Assembly (NCBI RefSeq): GCF_001666835.1
Contig: NZ_LZJF01000011.1
Span: 1 to 64,000, forward strand
Direction: 5' to 3'
DNA length: 64,000 nucleotides
Source of the DNA: Mycobacterium sp. E3251
GTDB taxonomy: Bacteria > Actinomycetota > Actinomycetes > Mycobacteriales > Mycobacteriaceae
Below, in pieces: positions 35,919-43,886 of this stretch. A program made the position numbers and the translations under genes. The notes beneath the pieces were generated by a model, which was not told where the DNA came from, made no database searches, and saw nothing but the letters and a program-made list of their open reading frames with translations. Position 1 is the stretch's first letter. Every line of letters starts with the position of its first letter.

Positions 35919-36530
35919 TCAGTCGGCCGCCCGCCCCCGTCGCGGCGGGATCACGGTGTCGACGATGAGCGCCAGCTCCCGACGGTTCGGCGGCGATCCG
36001 GTCAGCAGGAAGTGCTGATTGATCAGGGCCGGGCCGATGCGGGCGGTCAGCGGGGTGATCAGCTCCGCATCGAGCTCGCCCTCCGCGACGGCGGCCTGCA
36101 GGATCGATTCGACGATCTGCAGGCGCGGCGCCACCACGGCGTCGGCGAAGATGGCGCGCATCTCGGGTTCGTGCAGGAGCTGGTTGACGGTGGCCATGCC
36201 GGGGAAGGCGGTCTTCCCGGCGCAGACGTCGCGGTGGGCGCTGAACACCGTCAGCAGGTTCTCCCGCGCCGACCTGCCGGGCCGCGCCTCGGGCAACGGC
36301 GGCAAGGTATGGACCAGTGCGGCGTGCACGAGCTCACACTTGGTGGTCCAGCGCCGGTACAGGGCCGCCTTGCCGGTGTGGGCGCGCGCCGCGATCCCCT
36401 CCATCGTCAGCCCGCCGTAGCCGACCTCAGCCAATTCGGCCAGGGTGGCCTCGTAGAGCGCCCGCTCGAGGACCTCGCCCCGTCGGCGGCTCCGGCCACC
36501 GGTCGGGGCGGTCTGGGTGAGCTGCGGCAT
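35919..36530 (-). CDS. TetR-family regulator (Rv1167c-like)
   Basis: 203 aa. The helix-turn-helix is TLAELAEVGYGGLTMEGIAARAHTGKAALYRRW (about 27-59), followed by a TetR_C_11-like helical ligand domain ending RRELALIVDTVIPPR. The start at 36530 is set by the -10-like TACTAT (36537-36542), six bases before the ATG, with no Shine-Dalgarno: a leaderless transcript. The inverted repeat CGATAG/CTATCG (36535-36561) overlaps this promoter and is a likely autoregulatory operator. It is divergent from mshB. Ligand unknown. Confidence 0.9.
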   Translation of the reverse strand: MPQLTQTAPTGGRSRRRGEVLERALYEATLAELAEVGYGGLTMEGIAARAHTGKAALYRRWTTKCELVHAALVHTLPPLPEARPGRSARENLLTVFSAHRDVCAGKTAFPGMATVNQLLHEPEMRAIFADAVVAPRLQIVESILQAAVAEGELDAELITPLTARIGPALINQHFLLTGSPPNRRELALIVDTVIPPRRGRAAD

Positions 36531-36534
36531 CCCT

Positions 36535-36561
36535 CGATAGTAGCCGTATGCGTTCCTATCG
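36535..36561. promoter_or_regulatory. Promoter and likely autoregulatory operator of the TetR gene
   Basis: CGATAG and CTATCG (15 bases apart) flank and overlap the -10 TACTAT of the minus-strand TetR gene, so regulator binding would block its own promoter. Confidence 0.4.
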
Positions 36562-36597
36562 GTGGCGACGAGACCGCCACCGGACCTGCGGTGCGGG

Positions 36598-36603
36598 TAG
36601 GGT
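36598..36603 (+). promoter_or_regulatory. -10 element for leaderless mshB
   Basis: TAGGGT, six bases before ATG 36610 with no Shine-Dalgarno, a leaderless start. Confidence 0.5.
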
Positions 36604-36609
36604 GCGTCC

Positions 36610-37512
36610 ATGCCCGAGACGCCACGGCTGCTGTTCGTCCACGCGCATCCCGACGACGAGAGCCTCAGCAACGGCGCCACCATCGCCCACTACACCGCCC
36701 GCGGGGCCGACGTGCGCGTCGTCACCTGCACGCTTGGCGAAGAGGGCGAGGTCATCGGTGACCGCTGGGCCGGGCTGGCCGTCGAACACGCGGATCAGTT
36801 GGGGGGCTACCGGATCGGCGAGCTCACCGCGGCGCTGCGTGGGCTCGGCGTCGGCGGCCCGCACTACCTCGGCGGCGCCGGACGCTGGCGCGACTCGGGC
36901 ATGCGGGGAACACCGGGGCGGGCGCGGCAGCGGTTCATCGACGCCGACGAGCAAGAGACCGTCGGCGAGTTGGTTGCCGTCATTCGCGAGCACCGTCCGC
37001 ACGTCGTGGTGACCTACGACCCGGGCGGCGGCTACGGCCACCCCGACCACGTCCACACCCACACCGTCACAACGGCCGCCGTGGCGGCTGCCGGCTCCGG
37101 CGACTTTCCCGGCGAACCGTGGACCGTGCCGAAGTTCTACTGGTCGGTGTTCGCCACCCGCGCCTTCCTGGCGGGCCTGCGTGCCCTCGATGGCGAGGAC
37201 CTGCTGCCCGAGTGGGCGATCCCCCCGGAGGAAGAGTTCGGCTTCGGGTTTGCGGACTCCGACATCGACGCCGTCGTCGAGCCCGACCTTGAGGCCTGGG
37301 CGGCCAAGCGGGCGGCGCTCGCCGCGCACGCCACCCAGGTTGTCATCGGACCGACCGGCCGGGCCTGCGCCCTGTCGAACAACATGGCGCTACCGATCCT
37401 CGCCGAGGAGCACTACGTGCTGGCGGCCGGCACGGCGGGGGAGCGCGACGAGCGCGGGTGGGAGACAGATCTGCTTGCCGGGCTTGATTTCACCGCGGCC
37501 GGCACGGGGTAG
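36610..37512 (+). CDS. mshB: Mycothiol biosynthesis deacetylase MshB
   Basis: 300-aa zinc-dependent N-acetyl-GlcN-Ins deacetylase (LmbE/PIG-L family), second committed step of mycothiol synthesis. Zinc ligands are in VHAHPDDES (residues 10-18) and [13 protein letters not shown] (about 140-152), with the catalytic Asp in HPDDE. Length as in H37Rv Rv1170. Leaderless promoter at 36598. In H37Rv a PPE/PE pair separates it from the TetR gene; here only 79 bases do. Confidence 0.95.
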   Translation: MPETPRLLFVHAHPDDESLSNGATIAHYTARGADVRVVTCTLGEEGEVIGDRWAGLAVEHADQLGGYRIGELTAALRGLGVGGPHYLGGAGRWRDSGMRGTPGRARQRFIDADEQETVGELVAVIREHRPHVVVTYDPGGGYGHPDHVHTHTVTTAAVAAAGSGDFPGEPWTVPKFYWSVFATRAFLAGLRALDGEDLLPEWAIPPEEEFGFGFADSDIDAVVEPDLEAWAAKRAALAAHATQVVIGPTGRACALSNNMALPILAEEHYVLAAGTAGERDERGWETDLLAGLDFTAAGTG

Positions 37513-37546
37513 GCTTGCCAATCAGGCAGCCACGGAAGGATTTCGC

Positions 37547-37654
37547 ATGGACCCCGACCTGGACCCTAATCAGCAGCATTGGCAGGACCGGCTCGACAGC
37601 CTGCAGTGGGTTATCGGCTCGATACTCTCCAACATCGACAGCGTCCCGACCTGA
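37547..37654 (+). CDS. Possible 35-aa protein coupled to the Rv1171-like gene
   Basis: ORF beginning MDPDLDPNQQHWQDRLDSLQ, then WVIGSILSNIDSVPT, with an excellent ribosome binding site GGAAGGA ending 6 bases before ATG 37547. The sequence is acidic and amphipathic, not the Arg/Pro-rich chance type. Its stop overlaps the probable start of the Rv1171-like membrane protein, so it may act as a leader for translational coupling or encode a small accessory protein. No known family. Confidence 0.5.
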   Translation: MDPDLDPNQQHWQDRLDSLQWVIGSILSNIDSVPT

Positions 37655-38067
37655 CCGAAACCAAGCCGCGCGCCGCATCTCTCGAAGACATCGGCGCGAC
37701 AGACCCCGCGATACGTTTCGTTGTCTTGGCGCTGTTGGCCGTCGACGGGGTCCTCTCCGCACTGGCCGGGGCCCTGCTGCTGCCTTCCTATATCGGGTCG
37801 ATCCCGTTTCCCATCAGCGGCTTGATTTCTGGACTGGTCAACGCCGCACTCGTGTGGGCCGCCGGACGGTGGACCACGTCGTCGCGGCTGGCCGCGCTGC
37901 CGTTGTGGACGTGGCTGCTCACCGTGGCGGTGATCAGCATGGGCGGCCCGGCCGACGACGTGATCCTGGGCGGTCGCGGCGTGATGGCCTACGGGGCCTT
38001 GCTGCTGATCGTGCTGGGGGTGGTGCCGCCGTTCTGGATGCTGTGGCGGCGCGGGCGCCGGGCCTGA
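37651..38067 (+). CDS. Conserved membrane protein (Rv1171-like)
   Basis: About 138-aa protein with four hydrophobic helices (FVVLALLAVDGVLSALAGALLL, ISGLISGLVNAALVWAAG, LAALPLWTWLLTVAVIS, VMAYGALLLIVLGVVPPFW). Function unknown; conserved between mshB and fbiC in mycobacteria. The start is unclear: CTG 37651 lies at the stop of the 35-aa ORF and gives LTETKPRAASLEDIG; GTG 37606 and TTG 37579 are in-frame alternatives that would overlap that ORF. No PE gene lies between this gene and fbiC. Confidence 0.8.
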   Translation: MTETKPRAASLEDIGATDPAIRFVVLALLAVDGVLSALAGALLLPSYIGSIPFPISGLISGLVNAALVWAAGRWTTSSRLAALPLWTWLLTVAVISMGGPADDVILGGRGVMAYGALLLIVLGVVPPFWMLWRRGRRA

Positions 38068-38175
38068 CGTTTGTGCCGCCGCGCGGGCCGGGATGTCCCC
38101 GCTTGCGCGTGTGGCACTGCCGCTACTGTTGACTGTTGCGCAGACGGGCCCGCACGGGTCGGAAGAAAATTTCAC

Positions 38176-40794
38176 ATGTTGGGACACGCGGATGAAATTC
38201 GATCGTGGGGAAGTTACACGAAGGTGCCGCTGACTCCGGGCGAAGAGCCTATCGCTCTTCCTAATCCTGTGGTTTTGCCAAAGACCAGCGCCTCGGCGTT
38301 GCGACGGGTGTTACGTCGCGCCCGAGACGGTGTCGCGCTCAACGTCGATGAGGCCGCCGTCGCGATGACCGCGCGCGGTGAAGACCTCGCGGACCTGTGC
38401 GCCAGCGCGGCGCGGGTGCGCGACGCGGGCCTGGCATCCGCCGGCCGGCGCGGCCCCGGCGGCGGGTTACCCGTCACCTATTCGCGCAAGGTGTTCATTC
38501 CGATCACCCATCTGTGCCGCGACACCTGCCATTACTGCACCTTCGTCACCGTGCCGGGCAAGCTGCGCGCGCAGGGCGCCGGCATGTATCTCGAGCCCGA
38601 CGAGATCGTCGACATCGCTGCCCGCGGAGCCGAATTGGGTTGCAAAGAAGCCCTTTTCACCCTTGGTGACCGGCCCGAGGACCGGTGGCCGGAGGCGGGG
38701 CAGTGGCTCAGCGAACGCGGTTATGACTCCACGCTGTCCTACGTGCGGGCCATGGCGATCCGGGTGCTCGAAGAGACCGGCCTGCTGCCGCACCTGAACC
38801 CCGGTGTGATGAGTTGGTCGGAGATGGCGCGGCTGAAGCCCGTGGCGCCGTCGATGGGCATGATGCTCGAGACCACGTCGCGACGGCTGTTCGAGACGAA
38901 AGGGCTTGCCCACTATGGCAGCCCGGACAAAGATCCCGTGGTCCGGCTGCGCACGCTCACCGATGCGGGCCGGCTGTCCATTCCGTTCACCACCGGCCTG
39001 CTGGTCGGCATCGGCGAGACGCTGACCGAACGTGCCGAAACTCTGCACGCGATTCGCAAGTCACACAAGGAGTTCGGGCACGTACAAGAAGTGATCGTGC
39101 AGAACTTCCGGGCCAAGGAACACACCGCGATGGCCGCCGTCCCCGACGCGGGGATCGACGATTACCTGGCGACGGTCGCGGTCGCCCGGCTGGTGCTCGG
39201 CCCCGGCATGCGCATCCAGGCGCCGCCCAACCTGGTGTCGCGCGACGAGTGCCTGGCGCTGGTGGGCGCCGGGGTCGACGACTGGGGCGGCGTGTCACCG
39301 CTGACACCCGATCACGTCAACCCCGAGCGGCCGTGGCCCGCTCTCGACGAGCTGGCCGACATCACCGCCGAGGCCGGATACGAACTGGTTCAGCGACTTA
39401 CCGCTCAGCCCAAGTACGTGCAGGCCGGGGCGGCGTGGATCGACCCGCGGGTGCGCGGCCACGTGATGGCGCTGGCCGACCCGGCGACCGGCCTGGCCCG
39501 CGACGTCAATCCGGTGGGGCTGCCCTGGCAGGAGCCCGACGACGTCGCCTCGGCCGGGCGGGTCGACCTCAACGCGGCGATCGACACCGAGGGCCGCGCC
39601 ACCGAAGCGCGCAGCGATCTGGACAGCGCCTTCGGCGACTGGGAATCGATCCGCGCGCAGGTGCACGAGCTGGCCGCCCGGGCACCCGAACGCATCGACA
39701 CCGATGTGCTCGCCGCGCTGCGCGCCGCGGAGCGCGACCCCGCCGGCTGCACCGACAGCGAGTACCTGGCGCTGGCGACCGCCGACGGACCCGCACTGGA
39801 AGCCGTTGCCGCCCTTGCCAATTCGCTACGGCGCGACACGGTGGGTGACGACGTGACATTCGTGGTGAACCGCAACATCAACTTCACCAATATCTGCTAC
39901 ACCGGTTGCCGGTTCTGCGCCTTCGCGCAGCGCAAGGGCGACGCCGATGCGTATTCGCTGTCCACCGAAGAGGTGGCCGACCGTGCGTGGGAGGCGCACG
40001 TCGAAGGCGCCACCGAGGTGTGCATGCAGGGCGGGATCGACCCCGAGTTGCCGGTCACCGGCTACGCCGACCTGGTCCGCGCCGTCAAGGCGCGGGTGCC
40101 GTCAATGCACGTGCATGCCTTCTCGCCGATGGAGATCGCCAACGGCGTGACCAAGAGCGGGCTGAGCGTCCGCGAGTGGCTGATCAGCCTGCGCGAGGCC
40201 GGGCTGGACACGATCCCGGGCACGGCGGCCGAGATCCTGGACGACGAAGTGCGCTGGGTGCTGACCAAGGGCAAACTGCCGACTTCGGAATGGATCGACA
40301 TCGTGACCACCGCGCATGAGGTGGGCCTGCGGTCGTCGTCGACGATGATGTACGGGCACGTCGACAGCCCGCGGCACTGGGTGGGTCATCTCAACGTGCT
40401 GCGTGGGATCCAGGACCGCACCGGCGGCTTCACCGAGTTCGTCCCGTTGCCGTTCGTACACCAGAGCTCGCCGTTGTACCTTGCCGGCGCCGCCCGGCCC
40501 GGGCCCACTCACCGCGACAACCGTGCCGTTCACGCCTTGGCACGAATCATGTTGCACGGCCGCATATCCCAGATCCAGACCAGCTGGGTCAAGCTCGGGA
40601 TCGAGCGGACACAGGTGATGCTCAACGGCGGTGCCAACGATTTGGGCGGCACGCTGATGGAGGAGACCATCTCGCGGATGGCCGGTTCGGAGCACGGGTC
40701 GGCCAAGAGCGTCGAAGAGCTGACCGCGATCGCCGAGGGGATCGGGCGCCCCGCCCGCCAACGCACCACAACCTACGCCCCGCGGGCCGCTTAG
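38176..40794 (+). CDS. fbiC: F0 synthase FbiC (coenzyme F420 biosynthesis)
   Basis: 872-aa two-domain radical-SAM enzyme making the deazaflavin F0 from tyrosine and 5-amino-6-ribitylamino-uracil. The N-terminal CofG-like half has CRDTCHYC (about 118), the C-terminal CofH-like half CYTGCRFC (about 580); both are CX3CX2C SAM clusters. I chose ATG 38176 (GGAAGA upstream, length near the 856 aa recalled for H37Rv); TTG 38071 would add 35 residues. The adjoining 38068-38175 region is not clearly coding. F420 is used by proteins such as the Rv1155-like one at 18648. Confidence 0.96.
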   Translation: MLGHADEIRSWGSYTKVPLTPGEEPIALPNPVVLPKTSASALRRVLRRARDGVALNVDEAAVAMTARGEDLADLCASAARVRDAGLASAGRRGPGGGLPVTYSRKVFIPITHLCRDTCHYCTFVTVPGKLRAQGAGMYLEPDEIVDIAARGAELGCKEALFTLGDRPEDRWPEAGQWLSERGYDSTLSYVRAMAIRVLEETGLLPHLNPGVMSWSEMARLKPVAPSMGMMLETTSRRLFETKGLAHYGSPDKDPVVRLRTLTDAGRLSIPFTTGLLVGIGETLTERAETLHAIRKSHKEFGHVQEVIVQNFRAKEHTAMAAVPDAGIDDYLATVAVARLVLGPGMRIQAPPNLVSRDECLALVGAGVDDWGGVSPLTPDHVNPERPWPALDELADITAEAGYELVQRLTAQPKYVQAGAAWIDPRVRGHVMALADPATGLARDVNPVGLPWQEPDDVASAGRVDLNAAIDTEGRATEARSDLDSAFGDWESIRAQVHELAARAPERIDTDVLAALRAAERDPAGCTDSEYLALATADGPALEAVAALANSLRRDTVGDDVTFVVNRNINFTNICYTGCRFCAFAQRKGDADAYSLSTEEVADRAWEAHVEGATEVCMQGGIDPELPVTGYADLVRAVKARVPSMHVHAFSPMEIANGVTKSGLSVREWLISLREAGLDTIPGTAAEILDDEVRWVLTKGKLPTSEWIDIVTTAHEVGLRSSSTMMYGHVDSPRHWVGHLNVLRGIQDRTGGFTEFVPLPFVHQSSPLYLAGAARPGPTHRDNRAVHALARIMLHGRISQIQTSWVKLGIERTQVMLNGGANDLGGTLMEETISRMAGSEHGSAKSVEELTAIAEGIGRPARQRTTTYAPRAA

Positions 40795-40811
40795 CAGCCC
40801 GCGGCGACGGG

Positions 40812-40817
40812 TATACC
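40812..40817 (+). promoter_or_regulatory. -10 element for leaderless DinB/MPI-type gene
   Basis: TATACC, seven bases before GTG 40825, with no Shine-Dalgarno. Confidence 0.45.
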
Positions 40818-40824
40818 CGACGCC

Positions 40825-41598
40825 GTGAACCGACAGATCGACGACGACCGGTTCCCCGAGTGGCGGCCGTTCGTAGACGCGGTACAGCGGCGCCGGCCCG
40901 ACGCCGGCACGTGGTGCGAGGCCTGGACGGTGCGCGACATCGTCGTCCATCAGGCCGGAAACGCCGAGGAGATCGCCCGGGTGCTGGCCGCCCATCTGGA
41001 CGGCGAACCGGTTGGCACGCGCGGCTTCGAGGAACGTGAGGGACCACTGCGCGCGCTGAACGACGCGGACCTGTGGGACGCGCTGTTCGACCGGATGGCC
41101 ACCCTCAACCGGATCGCGGAGGCGGCCGACGACGTGCCCCAGGACACCGACGTCGCGTGGACGGGCCGCACCATGAAGGTGCCCTGGTTCGCCGAGCACA
41201 TGCGCGAAGAGCTCGTGCTGCACGGTTGGGACATCACCGGGGACGCCGACATGCCGGCGGCGCTGAAAACCGGGCTGGCCGATCCCTGGATGACCACCCA
41301 CAGCGTCATCGCGGTCGGAAAACCGCTGCTGGCCAAGGGGGCCAAGCAATTACGGCCCGGCGAACGCGTCGAGGCCAGGCTGCGGGCCGGCGGCACCGAC
41401 GACGTCGTGATCAGCGCGGAAGCCGACCGCAGCACCATCGGACTCACCGAACCCGAAGGCCCGGCCACCCTGGAAACCGACCCCGCCGCGCGCGTGCTGC
41501 TGCTCTGGGGGCGTAAGCCCGCAGACCCATCGCGAATATGCAGCCGCGTCGGACCGGAAACCCTGGGCCGCGTCCGCGGCCTGCTCAGCGGTTACTGA
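40825..41598 (+). CDS. Mycothiol-dependent maleylpyruvate isomerase N-terminal (DinB-like) protein
   Basis: 257 aa. The four-helix DinB-like domain reads WCEAWTVRDIVVHQAGNAEEIARV (about 31-54), with the family His of VVHQAG and later EHMREELVLHGWDI (about 128); these histidines form the metal site of MDMPI-type enzymes. A C-terminal sterol-carrier-like region (about 180-257) follows. Family members use mycothiol for isomerisation or transfer, fitting with mshB nearby, but the reaction is not known. GTG start, probably leaderless. Confidence 0.82.
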   Translation: MNRQIDDDRFPEWRPFVDAVQRRRPDAGTWCEAWTVRDIVVHQAGNAEEIARVLAAHLDGEPVGTRGFEEREGPLRALNDADLWDALFDRMATLNRIAEAADDVPQDTDVAWTGRTMKVPWFAEHMREELVLHGWDITGDADMPAALKTGLADPWMTTHSVIAVGKPLLAKGAKQLRPGERVEARLRAGGTDDVVISAEADRSTIGLTEPEGPATLETDPAARVLLLWGRKPADPSRICSRVGPETLGRVRGLLSGY

Positions 41599-41612
41599 AC
41601 CGCGTGCTGGGC

Positions 41613-41945
41613 TCAGAAGTTGTTACAGGTGACCGCGACCTGGTTGATGTCGTCGTAGTACTTCATCGCCGACGGCATCGCCTGGATCTGCTGGGCCATC
41701 TGCTGGCGCTTCGGCGGCGGCGCGGCCAAGAAGTTGCGGATGTAGGACTGCGCGATCGGCGAGCTGTTCAGCTGCGTCGCGGCCGCCGGATCGGTGGCGT
41801 TGAGCGCGGCGATCACCTGCCCGTAGTTGCAAGTGGTGTTGATGATCGCGTCCGTCGGGTCCGCGGACGCGATTCCGGCCCCGGCGGTCAACGCCACGGC
41901 CGCGCCACCGAGCGCAACGGTCAATTTGGTCAACGACAGCCTCAT
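41613..41945 (-). CDS. Secreted TB8.4-like hemophore-family protein
   Basis: 110-aa secreted protein (Rv1174c equivalent). Signal peptide MRLSLTKLTVALGG...GAGIASADP, AxA site near 28. The mature domain INTTCNYGQVIAALNATDP...VAVTCNNF has two cysteines that should form one disulfide and matches the mycobacterial haem-binding/hemophore C-terminal family of small helical proteins. It is a known T-cell antigen in M. tuberculosis. ATG 41945 is chosen for the signal peptide. In H37Rv fadH and a PadR regulator (Rv1175c/1176c) lie between it and fdxC; here they are absent. Confidence 0.92.
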   Translation of the reverse strand: MRLSLTKLTVALGGAAVALTAGAGIASADPTDAIINTTCNYGQVIAALNATDPAAATQLNSSPIAQSYIRNFLAAPPPKRQQMAQQIQAMPSAMKYYDDINQVAVTCNNF

Positions 41946-42320
41946 GTGTGGACACCTTCCCCGTTTATGCACCGCTATCAAGGCGACGACATCTGCCCAG
42001 CGGTTGCCGTCTTCCGGTCGAGGCTACCAGGCACCACGACCGTGCTTCCATATCGATGGTTATCGCAGAGACCCGCTGGAGTGCGACTCTTCGCAGGTCA
42101 GCAGGCTGGGCGGCCTGTTCGCCCTCGGCGAAACCGACCCCGGTCGCGGCGTCCGAGACTGACAGTCTTAAATCGTCAACTTAACGGGCGCGCCAAGTGG
42201 TTGACGTGTATGTGCAACGTCTAGTATCAGTAACCGAAAGCTTTGTCCTGGAGCGGCCGGAAGCACCGGGCGCGAGCCGAAGAGCAGCCCACACCGAAGC
42301 AGTACATGGAGGAGACGTCT
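41946..42320 (+). promoter_or_regulatory. Divergent promoter region TB8.4-like / fdxC
   Basis: 375 bases with no credible gene. For fdxC, TTGACG (42201-42206) and TAGTAT (42222-42227) form a plausible -35/-10 pair with a 15-base spacer, and GGAGGAG at 42308-42314 is a strong ribosome binding site. Nothing else seen. Confidence 0.5.
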
Positions 42321-42647
42321 GTGACCTACACGATCGCCGAGCCCTGTGTCGACATCAAAGACAAGGCATGTATCGAGGAATGCCCGGTCGACTGCATCTA
42401 CGAGGGCGCGCGGATGCTGTACATCCACCCCGACGAGTGCGTCGACTGCGGAGCGTGTGAGCCCGTCTGCCCCGTCGAAGCGATTTACTACGAAGACGAC
42501 GTGCCCGAGCAGTGGAGCCAGTACACGCAGATCAACGCCGACTTCTTCACCGAGCTCGGATCGCCGGGCGGCGCCGCCAAGGTCGGCATGACCGAGAACG
42601 ACCCGCAGGTCGTCAAGGACCTGCCGCCCCAGGGCGAGGGCGACTGA
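42321..42647 (+). CDS. fdxC: Ferredoxin FdxC (7Fe type)
   Basis: 108-aa ferredoxin with a [3Fe-4S]/[4Fe-4S] pair: CIEECPVDCIYEG (about 16-28) and CVDCGACEPVCPVEA (about 39-53). The acidic C-terminus (NADFFTELGSPGGAAKVGMT) is typical of mycobacterial FdxC. GTG at 42321 is 6 bases after GGAGGAG; the longer frame with an ATG at 42306 would place this site inside the gene. It carries low-potential electrons to cytochrome P450s and other enzymes. It precedes dapC as in H37Rv (Rv1177-Rv1178). Confidence 0.95.
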   Translation: MTYTIAEPCVDIKDKACIEECPVDCIYEGARMLYIHPDECVDCGACEPVCPVEAIYYEDDVPEQWSQYTQINADFFTELGSPGGAAKVGMTENDPQVVKDLPPQGEGD

Positions 42648-42673
42648 GCGGGCCGGTGCTGGATAGGCCCGGG

Positions 42674-43786
42674 GTGAGGCAACGCGCCGCACGCGGGCGA
42701 GTCTCGGCTTCCCTGCCGGAATTTCCCTGGGACACGCTGGCTGACGCGAAAGCGCTGGCCGGTTCCCATCCCGACGGCATCGTCGACCTGTCCGTCGGCA
42801 CCCCGGTCGACCCCGTCGCGCCGGTGATCCAAGACGCGCTCGCCGCCGCCGGTTCCGCGTCCGGATACCCCGCCACCGCCGGCACCCCGCGATTGCGGGA
42901 CTCGGCGGTCGCCGCGCTGGCCCGCCGCTTCGGCATCACCGGCCTCACCGAGGCGGCTGTGCTGCCGGTGATCGGCAGCAAGGAGCTCATCGCCTGGCTG
43001 CCGACCCTGCTGGGACTGGGGTCCGCGGACCTGATCGTGGTGCCCGAGCTGGCGTATCCGACCTATGACGTCGGGGCGCGGCTGGCCGGAGCGACGGTGC
43101 TGCGGGCGGATTCGTTGACCCAGTTGGGCCCGCAGTCGCCGGCGCTGGTCTACCTCAACTCCCCGAGCAACCCGACCGGACGCGTGCTGGGCGTCGACCA
43201 CCTGCGCAAGGTGGTCGGCTGGGCCCGCGAGCGGGGCAGCGTGGTGGCTTCCGACGAGTGTTACCTGGGGCTGGGCTGGGAGGCGCAACCGCTGTCGATC
43301 CTGCATCCGTCGGTGTGCGACGGCGACCACAAGGGGCTGCTCGCGATCCACTCGCTGTCGAAGAGCTCTTCGCTGGCCGGTTACCGGGCCGGGTTCGTCG
43401 CCGGGGATCCCGATTTGGTGGCCGAGCTGCTGGCGGTGCGCAAACACGCCGGGATGATGGTGCCGACGCCGGTGCAGGCGGCCATGGTCGCCGCCCTGGA
43501 CGACGACGCCCACGAGCTGGCGCAGCGGGAACGGTACGAACGGCGGCGGGAAGCGTTGCTGCCGGCGCTGCGCTTGGCCGGGTTCGCCGTGGACCATTCC
43601 GAGGCGGGCCTGTATCTGTGGGCTACCCGCGGCGAGCCGTGCGCGGACAGCGTCACCTGGCTGGCCGAACGCGGCATTTTGGTGGCGCCCGGCCACTTCT
43701 ACGGCCCGCGCGGTGCGCAGCACGTGCGCGTCGCGCTGACGGCGACCGACGAGCGGATCTCCGCCGCCGTGCGGCGGCTCGCCTAG
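42674..43786 (+). CDS. dapC: N-succinyldiaminopimelate aminotransferase (DapC), PLP fold type I
   Basis: About 370-aa class I/II aminotransferase, for the succinyl-DAP branch of lysine/meso-DAP synthesis. The PLP lysine is in HSLSKSSSLAGYRAGFV (about 225), with NSPSNPTGRV (about 160) and VLPVIGSKELIAW (about 100). GTG 42674 is the best start found; the H37Rv protein begins near SASLPEFPWDTLADAK, where here only GTC exists. It is 26 bases after fdxC, so probably co-transcribed. Confidence 0.9.
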   Translation: MRQRAARGRVSASLPEFPWDTLADAKALAGSHPDGIVDLSVGTPVDPVAPVIQDALAAAGSASGYPATAGTPRLRDSAVAALARRFGITGLTEAAVLPVIGSKELIAWLPTLLGLGSADLIVVPELAYPTYDVGARLAGATVLRADSLTQLGPQSPALVYLNSPSNPTGRVLGVDHLRKVVGWARERGSVVASDECYLGLGWEAQPLSILHPSVCDGDHKGLLAIHSLSKSSSLAGYRAGFVAGDPDLVAELLAVRKHAGMMVPTPVQAAMVAALDDDAHELAQRERYERRREALLPALRLAGFAVDHSEAGLYLWATRGEPCADSVTWLAERGILVAPGHFYGPRGAQHVRVALTATDERISAAVRRLA

Positions 43787-43886
43787 CCGAACTTCAAGCC
43801 GAATCCGACCAGCTGCCACCACGGCGGCCGCCAGCGTGCACAATGCATCGAAGGTGTTTCGCCCGCTCAGGTTAAGGACGGTGGTC

